From Phycisphaerales bacterium (GTDB lineage Bacteria > Planctomycetota > Phycisphaerae > Tepidisphaerales > Tepidisphaeraceae), in assembly GCA_020847375.1 (NCBI GenBank), contig JADLCB010000021.1:1-64000 (forward strand): a DNA stretch of 64,000 bases, given 5' to 3'. Positions 45,109 through 54,400 of the stretch are shown here, piece by piece. The notes beneath the pieces are model-generated. The model was not told the DNA's origin. It ran no database searches and was given only the letters and a program-made list of their open reading frames with translations. Made by a program: the position numbers and the translations under genes. Position 1 is the stretch's first letter. Each line of letters opens with the position of its first letter.

Positions 45109-46913
45109 GTCAAATGGCGCATGACTTGGATACCAAGCAGGAGGCAGACCGCGAAATAACTCAGCCCGCCAACGCTCATCAGAGTGAGTAGTCGGACAAG
45201 CAGGCTCCATTGGTCTGATCCCTGGGGATAAAAGGGCAGGTGGCTGACGCCCAGACACGCCAGCGTCATGACACCGGTGGCGATGATCATCTTCACGATC
45301 GGCGCAATACTGTGACGCAGATTCATCCCGCCAATACGTCGATTAAGTATCCAGAGCATGACCAGCGACTGGACGGAAAAGCTGACGAACGTGCCGACGG
45401 CAATTCCGCTTTCGCCCAGACCTGTCCAGATCAGCGGCAACTCAATCGCCACGTTGATCAGCAGGTTGACAATACCCCAGATCAACGGCGTAACCATGTC
45501 GCGCAGGGCGTAGTAGGCGCGGTTGAGAATCTGCAGCAGGCTGAACGCCCAGATTGCGGCTGAATAAATTGCGGTTGAACGCGCCACCCAATCAGCATCA
45601 AACGCGGTGAATTGTCCGCGCAGAAAAAGCAGGGCAATGGCTGGCTGGGCGACGAGAACCATCCCGACGCTGGCGGGCAGACCGATGAAAAAACTCGCCT
45701 CAATGCCCTGACGCAGGATGCGTTTGAAATCATGTCCCGCCGTCAGTGCCGGATGGTTGCCGCTGCTGATCGTTGTATCGCGCGAAAGGCGGGGAAAAAT
45801 CGCCGTCGCCAGGGCCGTGGCGAAGATGCTCAAGGGGAATTGATACATGAACTGCGCCAGATCCAGCCGGGCGGCAGCGCCGGCAGCCATTGGATAGGGC
45901 GCTTGGAACAACCCCAGGAAGGAAAAATGTGTCAGTGTCGGATCGGCCCCACGGGCCAGCACAAAACCGATTCCTTTGTCCACCAATACGCCCACCTGCA
46001 TCACACCGGCGCTCAAAGCGGCTGGACCGGCCATCATCATCATTCGCCGTACCGCCGGGGTCCAGAAATGGAGTACGGGTCGGAATCGAAACCGAATCGC
46101 CCGCAGCGACGGCATTAGCATTGCAATCTGGGCTACACCGGCAACCAACACGGCCCAGGACAACCATATCGCGCCGGTTTTCTGCCCTGCCTGTGTGCGC
46201 AAATCAACCGCCCGTGCAATCAAAATAATGGCGACGATCAGACAGACATTGGAAACAATGGCTGTGGCAGCTGCGGCGGTAAAACGATGGTGAACATTGA
46301 GAATCCCGCCCAGAAGGGCTGCGACGCAAACCAACATCACATACGGGAGCATGATGAGGGTCAGTTTGATGCCCAGCAGATAATCGGGGCGCAGACCGGC
46401 AAACGAATAAAGACCGGCCAGCACCAACTCCCCCACAATGGTCAGCCCAATCAGAATAAAAACCTGAAAACTGACGCTGGCATTGGCAAAATCGGTGGCG
46501 GACTCTGCGGCTGTTTTTCCCGCGTTATTCATCGCCAACGATGGCGCACCGGCCGCCGGATGATCCGCAATCGCCGCCTGTTCCTTTTTACGCGCCTGGA
46601 CATAGAGCGGGATAAATGCTGCGGACAATGCCCCTTCACCCAATAACTTGCGGAACAGGTTCGGAATGGTGAAAGCCATTTTCCAAGCCGACCAGACAAC
46701 ACCCGCGCCGAAATAATTGGTGGTAATGATCTCCCGCGCCAGCCCCAGTAACCGGCTGATGAATGTCACGGTGGCGATGATTCCCGCATGATTGAAAAAT
46801 GATCCGGTGGCAACGGGCGCGCCTGCGCCAGCCGATGAATGGGCATCGGCAAGCAGGCCGCTGCCCGCCGCGGTGCTTTGGTCGGAAGATGAGCTGGCTG
46901 CAATTTCGGACAT
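45099..46913 (-). CDS. murJ: Lipid II flippase MurJ
   Basis: A 604-residue MOP-superfamily flippase (MviN) that moves lipid II across the membrane. About 14 hydrophobic segments follow an N-terminal 35-residue Ser/Ala-rich tail. The family motif VTFISRLLGLAREIITTNYFGAG is split here by normal residues, with AFTIPNLFRKLLGEGALSAAFIP beyond it and FYALRDMVTP near segment 11. Some 40 residues of variable loop occur at about 110-150. AAGGA is 6 nt before the ATG. With murC-murB-ddl in the same window it supports a working peptidoglycan pathway. Confidence 0.95.
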   Translation of the reverse strand: MSEIAASSSSDQSTAAGSGLLADAHSSAGAGAPVATGSFFNHAGIIATVTFISRLLGLAREIITTNYFGAGVVWSAWKMAFTIPNLFRKLLGEGALSAAFIPLYVQARKKEQAAIADHPAAGAPSLAMNNAGKTAAESATDFANASVSFQVFILIGLTIVGELVLAGLYSFAGLRPDYLLGIKLTLIMLPYVMLVCVAALLGGILNVHHRFTAAAATAIVSNVCLIVAIILIARAVDLRTQAGQKTGAIWLSWAVLVAGVAQIAMLMPSLRAIRFRFRPVLHFWTPAVRRMMMMAGPAALSAGVMQVGVLVDKGIGFVLARGADPTLTHFSFLGLFQAPYPMAAGAAARLDLAQFMYQFPLSIFATALATAIFPRLSRDTTISSGNHPALTAGHDFKRILRQGIEASFFIGLPASVGMVLVAQPAIALLFLRGQFTAFDADWVARSTAIYSAAIWAFSLLQILNRAYYALRDMVTPLIWGIVNLLINVAIELPLIWTGLGESGIAVGTFVSFSVQSLVMLWILNRRIGGMNLRHSIAPIVKMIIATGVMTLACLGVSHLPFYPQGSDQWSLLVRLLTLMSVGGLSYFAVCLLLGIQVMRHLTRR

Positions 46914-47000
46914 CCGTTTCCTTGTTCGCCCACCGGCGCCAAAGTTGGCGACACCATCAACACTTCAGCGCTGATTCAGCTCGACAACTATAAATTGCCC

Positions 47001-48041
47001 TTACGCTTGAGCAACGTTCAGGCGCGATTTCAACTGGCGAGCAGCGGCGCACGCATCTTCAGCACCACTGACCGCAGCCGTAACTGCGATCCGGGTAATA
47101 CCGCTGGCAAGCACTTCATCCAGATTTTCCTGCGTAATTCCGGCAATAGCAAAAGCAGGCAGGGAAATTTCCGCTGCCACCTGGCGGGCATAATCCGGGC
47201 CGGCAATAAACGGTCGCGGTTTGGTTGAGCTGTAAAAAAACGGGCCGATACCGATGTAATCCGCCCCATCCGTCGCGGCCTGACGAGCCTGTTCGATACA
47301 ATGGGTACTCAGACCGACAATTTTGTCGCGCCCCAGTAATTTGCGGACTTCCGCCGCAGGCAAATCATCCTGTCCGACATGTACACCATCTGCCTGGCTC
47401 AATAGGGCAATATCCAACCGATCGTTGATGATGCTGATCACATCATGATCCCGACATAATTTCACAAAGCGCTTGGCCCGTTGGAGCACTTGGCGCGCTG
47501 GCAACTCTTTTTCACGCAGTTGCAGCATATCCGCCCCACCTGCAATGGCAGCGGCGGCGGTGTCAAACCAGTCGCTGCGACAGGCGGATTCTGTAATTAA
47601 AACACACAATTGCGCCTTGGCCAGACGATGCGCCGGCCGAAGGGTGCGGATCAACCGCTGCTCAAGGTCGTAAAACTGATAACGGATCGACTCAAGTGCA
47701 GCGGCGGTATCAGGATGATCAATTTTGGCAAACTCCTCCATGGCACGAAGTGCCTCACCCAGGCGCTTACCCGCTGCAATAACCACCTGCGCCAAGTCCT
47801 GCCGGATCAATTCAGTGTGCGTTTTACTACTCAGCCCCACATCCCCAGTCGTATCACGACATAAAACAGCATCGGGTTCGATGGGCTTGAGTGCTACCGT
47901 CAGATCATGTCGCAACTGCTTCAGGCCTGCTGAGATCGGCTGATGATCCAGAATAAATCGCGCATAATCCTCCAAAACCCGCAGCCCTTCACGGGCGCGG
48001 TTGGCATTGGCATCGATTAACCTCATAATAAACGGGTTCAT
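47001..48041 (-). CDS. thiE: Bimodular thiamine-phosphate synthase (ThiD2-ThiE)
   Basis: A 346-residue fusion. The N-terminal 130 or so residues (MRLIDANANRAREGLRVLEDYAR) are the ThiD2 domain found fused to ThiE in Planctomycetota and cyanobacteria. The C-terminal half is ThiE, which joins HMP-PP and THZ-P to thiamine phosphate: MLQLREKELPARQVLQRAK, IINDRLDIALLSQADGVHVG, VGLSTHCIEQARQA, DYIGIGPFFYSSTKP. I chose ATG 48041, two codons inside a GTG start; AGGG stands 5 nt upstream. No TPP riboswitch is seen upstream. ThiL, the next step of the pathway, is about 10 kb away. Confidence 0.93.
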   Translation of the reverse strand: MNPFIMRLIDANANRAREGLRVLEDYARFILDHQPISAGLKQLRHDLTVALKPIEPDAVLCRDTTGDVGLSSKTHTELIRQDLAQVVIAAGKRLGEALRAMEEFAKIDHPDTAAALESIRYQFYDLEQRLIRTLRPAHRLAKAQLCVLITESACRSDWFDTAAAAIAGGADMLQLREKELPARQVLQRAKRFVKLCRDHDVISIINDRLDIALLSQADGVHVGQDDLPAAEVRKLLGRDKIVGLSTHCIEQARQAATDGADYIGIGPFFYSSTKPRPFIAGPDYARQVAAEISLPAFAIAGITQENLDEVLASGITRIAVTAAVSGAEDACAAARQLKSRLNVAQA

Positions 48042-48139
48042 GGGCACCCTATCGTTGAATATGGATTATAGGAGCAGGCCACCGAGTTGCTATCTTCCGG
48101 TACAGACAACCACAGATTAACCACATCAATACCATCATT

Positions 48140-49267
48140 ATGACGCATCAGGAACAATCAGCCGCAGCCACCCCCCCCGCTGAAGCAGCGCAGGACATTT
48201 ACGACGCCAGCGGCGCCATAAAACCTGATCAGATTATCAATGGTGATTCAATCGCAATCCTGAATCAGGCCCCGGAAGGTTGGGCGGATTTGTGCTTTGC
48301 TGATCCCCCGTTCAATATTGGTTATCTCTATAATAATTACGATGATCGCAAGAGTGTCGATGAGTATGTGAACTGGTCAAAACAGTGGATGCAGGCGGTC
48401 TACCGCGCGCTCAAACCCACCGGCAGCTTTTATCTGGCGATTGGCGATGAATATGTCGCGGATCTGGCGGTCGTCGCCCGCCGCCAGATTGGCTTTCACC
48501 TGCGTAACTGGATCATCTGGCACTACACGTTCGGCCAGCAGACCAAAAAAATGTTTGCCAAAAGTCATACGCATATTCTTTATTTCACCAAACAACGCCC
48601 CGCCACCGGCATGACCAATCTCACCTTCAACGCCGACGCTGTTCGCGTGAAAAGTGCCCGTCAGACGACTTATTCCGATCTTCGTGCCAACAGTAAAGGC
48701 AAACTGCCGGATGACACCTGGTTCCTGCGCCCGCAGGAGACGAGCTATCTCGAAGCCGGTTATCGCCAGTTTGTCGAGCAGCAGACTGATCTTGGTTCTG
48801 ACCAGCTTCTTCCCGTCGATTTTTTTGATCCCGCCAGCGATACCTGGTTCGTCAGCCGCCTGTGTGGAACCTTCAACGAACGCGAAGGGTGGCATGGCTG
48901 CCAGATGCCGATTGCGGTGCTGGATCGCATCATCAAAGCCTCGAGCAATCCGGGCGATGTTGTGTTTGATCCATTCAATGGTTCGGGGACAACCGCCGTC
49001 AGTGCTGCCCTGCTGGGCCGGCGCTATGTCGGTATCGATCAATCGGCGGAGTATGTCAGTTACGCCCGCAAGCGTCTGGCCCATGCGCTGACGGTGCGCG
49101 ATCAGACGCAACCGGGCGAAAATTGCCTGGTGGCTACTGCCAATGAACCCTCCCTGTTTGACACCCACCGCCAATCCAAGGTCAAAACAGAAACAGATGC
49201 CTTTGGTCGGCCCCGTGTTGCCCGTGGCAGCGCGCGATCCAAAACCAGGGCGCAACCCAAACCCTAA
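48140..49267 (+). CDS. Beta-class DNA methyltransferase (solitary)
   Basis: A 375-residue site-specific DNA methyltransferase. Motif IV comes first, FADPPFNIGYLY (DPPF, 55-58), and motif I last, VFDPFNGSGTTAVSAALLGRRYVGID; this is the beta order. It methylates adenine N6 or cytosine N4; DPPF leans to N6-A, but motif type does not settle it. No cognate endonuclease is present, so a regulatory (CcrM-like) role is possible. The C-terminal 60 residues are basic and Ser/Arg-rich. The upstream 98 bp has no clear promoter. Confidence 0.9.
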   Translation: MTHQEQSAAATPPAEAAQDIYDASGAIKPDQIINGDSIAILNQAPEGWADLCFADPPFNIGYLYNNYDDRKSVDEYVNWSKQWMQAVYRALKPTGSFYLAIGDEYVADLAVVARRQIGFHLRNWIIWHYTFGQQTKKMFAKSHTHILYFTKQRPATGMTNLTFNADAVRVKSARQTTYSDLRANSKGKLPDDTWFLRPQETSYLEAGYRQFVEQQTDLGSDQLLPVDFFDPASDTWFVSRLCGTFNEREGWHGCQMPIAVLDRIIKASSNPGDVVFDPFNGSGTTAVSAALLGRRYVGIDQSAEYVSYARKRLAHALTVRDQTQPGENCLVATANEPSLFDTHRQSKVKTETDAFGRPRVARGSARSKTRAQPKP

Positions 49268-49422
49268 TCCTTTCGTCTTCTGCCCGATCCGATACCGATG
49301 TCAGTGCCAATGGAAAATTGTTATCGGACAATATCAAGCTGACAGCGCCATGTTGTCGATACTGCTTACAAGCGCAGCTGCTGCGCGATTGCGCTATTGT
49401 GCACCAGCCCGACGGAGAACCC

Positions 49423-50028
49423 ATGCCCGTATCGATCGACAACACAATCATCAATACTGAACAACTTGGCCTGAAAACTCTGGGACAGGTGCTGGAATAC
49501 ATCAACAAACAGGCCCGCGTGGCGGTCGCCATTTTGCTGGATGGTAAAAGCCCGCAACTGTCGGACATGGACACCCTTCGTTCGGCCGATACCGAAATCC
49601 ATACCATTCAACTGGAAACAGCCGACCCGCGCGAAATGGCGATGGATGCCCTGATCGATATGCAAAAAGCGCTGGATCAGGCGGATGCCAGCAAAAATCG
49701 GGCAGCCGAACTGCTGCAGCGTAATCAGGCCAAAGCCGCCATGTTGCCGCTCAACGCCTGCCTGGAAACATGGCAACAGGCGCAGCAGTGCATCACCCAG
49801 TCAGCACAACTGGTCGGGATCAATCTCGATTCGGTTGAAGTCGGCGGCCGGAATCTGCAGAGCATGGCGAATCATTTTGCCGGGCAACTGCGGGAAATTC
49901 GTCGCGCCCTGGAAGATCAGGATTACGTCGCCCTGGGCGATGTGCTGAACTATGAGTTGGACGAAACCGGACAGCACTGGCGCGACGCCATCATCAGCCT
50001 CAGCACCGCCGTGGCGCAGGCCAAATAA
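49423..50028 (+). CDS. Unknown two-part protein
   Basis: A 201-residue protein I do not recognise. Residues 1-60 look alpha/beta (LGQVLEYINKQARVAVAILLDGKSP), and residues 70-200 are mainly helical with WQQAQQCITQSAQLVGINLD and DVLNYELDETGQHWRDAI. GGAG lies 6 nt before ATG 49423; the open frame continues upstream to 49318 but with no matching features, so I use this start. It is on the same strand as the methyltransferase gene, 155 nt away, and converges on the aminotransferase gene. It has no signal peptide. Confidence 0.6.
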   Translation: MPVSIDNTIINTEQLGLKTLGQVLEYINKQARVAVAILLDGKSPQLSDMDTLRSADTEIHTIQLETADPREMAMDALIDMQKALDQADASKNRAAELLQRNQAKAAMLPLNACLETWQQAQQCITQSAQLVGINLDSVEVGGRNLQSMANHFAGQLREIRRALEDQDYVALGDVLNYELDETGQHWRDAIISLSTAVAQAK

Positions 50029-50045
50029 GCGCTCACCCATTCAAA

Positions 50046-50921
50046 TCATGCCGTCAGACGGACTGGAATGGGGCGTAGTTCGTGCCGCACGCGCTGACGA
50101 AACGCCTGATGCAGCCGAAGCGTTGTCGCCCCACACTTTGTGAAAAGCTGGCGATTGCCCCAATGGCTCACCCAACTCAATTCGCGGGTCGTGCTGGTGA
50201 TGAACAGCTCATCAGCCTTCAGCGCCTGATCTTGCGTCAACACCTGCTGGCGAACGGCAATGCCCAACTGCTGCGCCAGTTCCAGCAGAACCAGTCGTGT
50301 CACACCCGGCAACACCCGCGGCCCCACCGGCGCAGTCACCAGCACTCCATCGACAACCGCAAATAAATTAGACGCGGAGCACTCGCTGAGCTGCTCCTGC
50401 TGACCGATAAAGACTGCTTCATCGGCACCGGCACGCACGGCTGCATTTTTAGCCAGCACGTTGGGCAATAACGCAATCGACTTCACCCAGCAGCGTAGCC
50501 AGCGTTCATCGGCAACCGGATGCAGTTTAACCCCCGGTGCCTTGCCCGGTGCGGCCAGCGCCGGCAATGCGCGGGTGTAAAACAACAGTGTCGCCGGCAG
50601 ATCGGAATTCCATACATGATTACGCCGCTGATAACCGCGCGTAAGCTGAAGATAGATCATTCCATCATCCAGCCCCGACTGATCCACCAGTTTTTCGATG
50701 GCTGCACTCAGCTCAGACTCGGGCAACGGTACATCGAGTTCAATGCCTGCTGCTGATCGCTGCAACCGCTGCAGATGCTGCGGCAGGGTGAATGGCTGAC
50801 CGTGATAAAGTCGAATGACTTCATACACGCCATCAGCGAATTGAAAGCCTCTGTCTTCGATGCTGACACTGGCACTGGCCAGCGGCATGGTTTGCCCATT
50901 GATCCAGATCCATTCTTCCAT
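50046..50921 (-). CDS. Class IV aminotransferase (D-amino-acid transaminase-like)
   Basis: A 291-residue PLP enzyme of fold type IV, like D-amino-acid transaminase or the branched-chain aminotransferase. N-terminal MEEWIWINGQTMPLASASVSI and SIEDRGFQFADGVYEVIRL are family marks. The PLP lysine is in the VKSIALLPNVLAKNAAVRAGADEAVF region, and SECSASNLFAVVDGVL and PRVLPGVTRLVLLEL follow. Which substrate, including 4-amino-4-deoxychorismate, cannot be told. GAGG lies 7 nt before ATG. The next gene is 133 nt away. Confidence 0.88.
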   Translation of the reverse strand: MEEWIWINGQTMPLASASVSIEDRGFQFADGVYEVIRLYHGQPFTLPQHLQRLQRSAAGIELDVPLPESELSAAIEKLVDQSGLDDGMIYLQLTRGYQRRNHVWNSDLPATLLFYTRALPALAAPGKAPGVKLHPVADERWLRCWVKSIALLPNVLAKNAAVRAGADEAVFIGQQEQLSECSASNLFAVVDGVLVTAPVGPRVLPGVTRLVLLELAQQLGIAVRQQVLTQDQALKADELFITSTTRELSWVSHWGNRQLFTKCGATTLRLHQAFRQRVRHELRPIPVRLTA

Positions 50922-51054
50922 GACGGTTCCTCACATCCTTGTGATGGCTGCTTCGTTCACAGCCTCCGCGATGATTGCGCTGGCTGCCGGGCGGGGTTGC
51001 CGGCAACCGGCTGCGCCAGCGCGAACTATGATATTCGATCCATTCCGATAATCG

Positions 51055-51348
51055 TCAATCTTCGCTCTTCCGGATAAATTCCTGCTGCACCAGCCATTGC
51101 CGCGCTGCTTCAGAATCAGTGCAGATCAGAAACACTTCCTGCACCGTACCCGTACCGATATACAAACATTTCAAGCCCGCTTCGGTCGGATACTGCACCT
51201 TCAAACCCAGAGGCGACTTACCACGACGCACCTTGATTTGTCCGGGAACAATATGGCTGACATGCGGGCACTGCTTGATGATCTGGTCAAGAATTTTGTC
51301 CAGACCGCCCACGCGCCCATGCTGCCGCTTGATCCGGCCAAACTTCAT
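51055..51348 (-). CDS. DUF2103 family small protein
   Basis: A 97-residue protein matching DUF2103, a conserved group of unknown function annotated as predicted metal-binding proteins. Conserved stretches are RIKRQHGRVGGLDKILDQI, CPHVSHIVPGQIKVRRGK, LGLKVQYPTEAGLKCLY and GTGTVQEVFLI. The CPHVS cysteine and histidines could bind metal. It lies 122 nt before the oxidoreductase's stop side, same strand, and might be cotranscribed. The 122 bp before it shows no clear signal. Confidence 0.7.
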   Translation of the reverse strand: MKFGRIKRQHGRVGGLDKILDQIIKQCPHVSHIVPGQIKVRRGKSPLGLKVQYPTEAGLKCLYIGTGTVQEVFLICTDSEAARQWLVQQEFIRKSED

Positions 51349-51470
51349 GCGCCCAGCTTAGCAGCACGTCGGCTCCACCGAAAGCCAAATCACAAGCCGA
51401 TCGCAGACTTTCAAGCGGGCAACCGTCAACCCTCACCGCAGCATCGGTCTCCACCGCCCCTCAGCCCCGA

Positions 51471-54400
51471 TCACTTGCCAACGTACAGCTCGCTTTCGCT
51501 GCGCCGCGGCACTTCAGCACCAGCCTGCCCGTCCAGGACTGCATCAACCTGCTGCCGCACCCGCTCCATCTTGGGATAACGCACCTCACGATAACCCGTG
51601 GTCACTTCCGGGCACAGCAGAATCTGCACCGCCATTTTGTAATCGCCATTGAGATTCACGCGATCCAGCAAACCCGTGTACCAGTCGCGGAAGGATGTTT
51701 CGCGCCGATGCCAGCCGGGCAGCCGCCGCCACCACTTCATATGCTTGACGATTTTCAACTGCCAATCGCTGGTATTCATGCGAATACGGATGCGCCGGCC
51801 CATGATGGTAAATTCAGGGTTGGTGTGGTGGCGATAGAGCAGCTTATCTCCGTTTTCGATATCCACACCATATTTGAGGATGTCGCGCTGTTTCTTTTCA
51901 TAGCGTGTCAGCAGATACGACACATACGGTTCATCCTTGATCAGCCGCACACGGGCCAGATTCCAGATCACCGCAATCGTGGCGGCATATTGATTGGCCA
52001 GGCTGTCCTTCTGATACATCGCCTGCACCCGCTGGATGTAGTCGGCGGACAAATGATGATTGGCGTATTGCATCAGATCATAGATGCGCAGCGCCAGGTC
52101 ATATTTGGCACCCTCGGGCAGATCAGGCATCTGCGCCACAGCCTTGCGCACAAGCTGCTCATAGCGACCAGCCCAGGTCTGACCGCGCAGACGGGTTTTT
52201 TTGAGGATCCGGGATTTATTGGTCAGAAGCTGATCCCATGTTTCGGGTTGGGGTTTGGCCGGTAAGGCGCGCGGTTCCATCGCCAGCTTGCGGCCAATGT
52301 TAAAGGCCTTCATATTGCGCCGATGGTCGCGGCGCAGTGTGTCGCGGATCGCCCAGGCAATCGCATGGGCACTGACCGGGACCAGGCCCAACTGGTACGC
52401 CACGCCCAGCATCAGGATATTCACGAACTGCTTGCTCCCCAGACGCTGCTCGCACAGACTGGAGATATTCTTGCTGTAACTCAGCGACTGGTTGCAGTGT
52501 TCGTAGATTTCATGGCACAACTGCTCGGGATCAAACTCATGTTCGCCCAGCAGGTTGTAGACCGTTGGTTGACGATAACTATTCAGAACGGCAGCCGTTT
52601 TGGTTGGTGAACCAATGCGGAAATTATCGCGGGGATTAACCGCGCGGCTGGCTTCGAGAATATCGATTCCCAACAGCAGGTCAGCCTGCCCGTAGGGAAT
52701 GTTGCCGGTTACCGCATATTTTTCGCGCAACTGGCGGGCTTGCTCCGGGTCGGTTTGTTGATCCGCCTGATCGTTGACAAAAGTGATCTGCGAATAAACG
52801 CCACCATTACGGATGGCCAGCCCTTTTTTGTCCTGGAAGGCAACGCCGTAACCTTCCTTGTGTCCGGCCCGAACCAGAATCGCCCCGACCAGACCAATGC
52901 CCATTCCGCCTACGCCAGCCATATGCACGCGCCAACTACTGCCCAGCGCGCTCAGGTCATGCACCGGTGTTGGATCAGGCAATTTATCCAGACCCATATG
53001 CGGCAGGCGATAACGCCGCCGCTTGCGGCGAACAACCGTCACCTGTTCAAAGCTGGGGCACGGTTTGACGTTAGTCCCGTAATCGTTGCTCACCCGCACG
53101 CGCTCACAGGCGCCATCATTCACGCACCACGTCAGATCCGTGTCAATCTTTGGCCCGTAGTCGGTCTGCACCCGGATCAGACCCGGGCAGGCTGTCCCCT
53201 TGGTGCATTCCAAGCAATCTTCGCACACTTCCAGCGTGACATTCATGTGTGTCTTGCGCGGAAGATAACCATGTTGCTTGATGATTTCGCGCTCGGCCTT
53301 GTGGACCTTGCGATAGAAAGTGATCCCGCATTCCTTGTCGGCGATGACCACCTTCACCCCATCAGCCAGAATGTTGCTCTCCAGGGTGTGGTAGTATTTT
53401 TTCCGCTTGTCCGGCCGCAGCTTGGTGACTTTCAACGGGCTGGTGCCCGCCATTCCCTTGCACGCCGCGTAAATGTCCTGGATGTACGAACGATTACCCA
53501 TCAGATCCACTTCGGTTCCCGGATGTTCCTGGTGGCCGGTCATGGCTGTGGTCTTATTTTCCAGGATGATGAAGGTAATGTCCTGATTGGCCTTGATCGC
53601 GTTGGAAATGGCGAGCTGGCCGGAATGGAAAAATGTGCTGTCGCCCATGAAGACGATCTGTTTATTGGTGATAAACGGATCAATCCCCGAACCCGTGCCA
53701 CCGCCCAGCCCCATGCCGCTGTAGTTGTGCATCAATTCTTCGGTGGGGGCGAACATCAGCATCGTGTAACAACCGGTATCGCCATGCGCCAGTAGATCAA
53801 CCGGCCCGCGGTTGTGATGTTTTTTCATGTAGACCGGATCGAGCAGATTCTTGCGCAATTCCAGCAGAACGGCTGAGGAATCCCGATGCGGGCAACCCGG
53901 ACAGAACGTCGGCGTGCGATCGACGATCCCGCTGACGACGTTGAGCTTGCGGCGACTGACGCTGCGAATCAACTCCCACGCGCTGGTCAATCGACCGTTG
54001 CGCATATGCTCGGGCAGAGACTGGCAGTGCTTAAATAAGGGAATCAATTTTTCCGCCAGCAACGAAACACTCAACCCGCGCACATCAGGGATGCCTTCGA
54101 TGGTGTTTGCATCAGGATCGGTTGAGGTGGAACTTGCCGCATCGCCATTGCTGACATTCTGTCCGGGGAAACGCTTACCATACAGACGCGCGGATAGATC
54201 GGCGGCCTGGTCATGGGGCAACTCGTGGAACAGGCGGTCACGAATGCCTTTCTCCAGAAAGCTGCGACGTTCTTCGATCACGATAATCTGCTGACATTGC
54301 TGGCTCAGCTCGACCACCATTTGGATGTCGGCCGGATAGCTCATACCCATGCGCAGGATCGGGAAAACACCACTGAGTCCCAGATCATCCAGCACCTGAT

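Noticed and set aside
48048-48139. A TPP riboswitch before thiE (and before thiL at 57295-57331)
   Set aside because: The conserved CUGAGA and second thi-box sequences are absent, and the thiL gap is only 37 bp.
49318-49422. Upstream extension of the unknown protein at 49423
   Set aside because: The extra 35 residues are Cys-rich and unlike the rest, and the good ribosome site favours ATG 49423.
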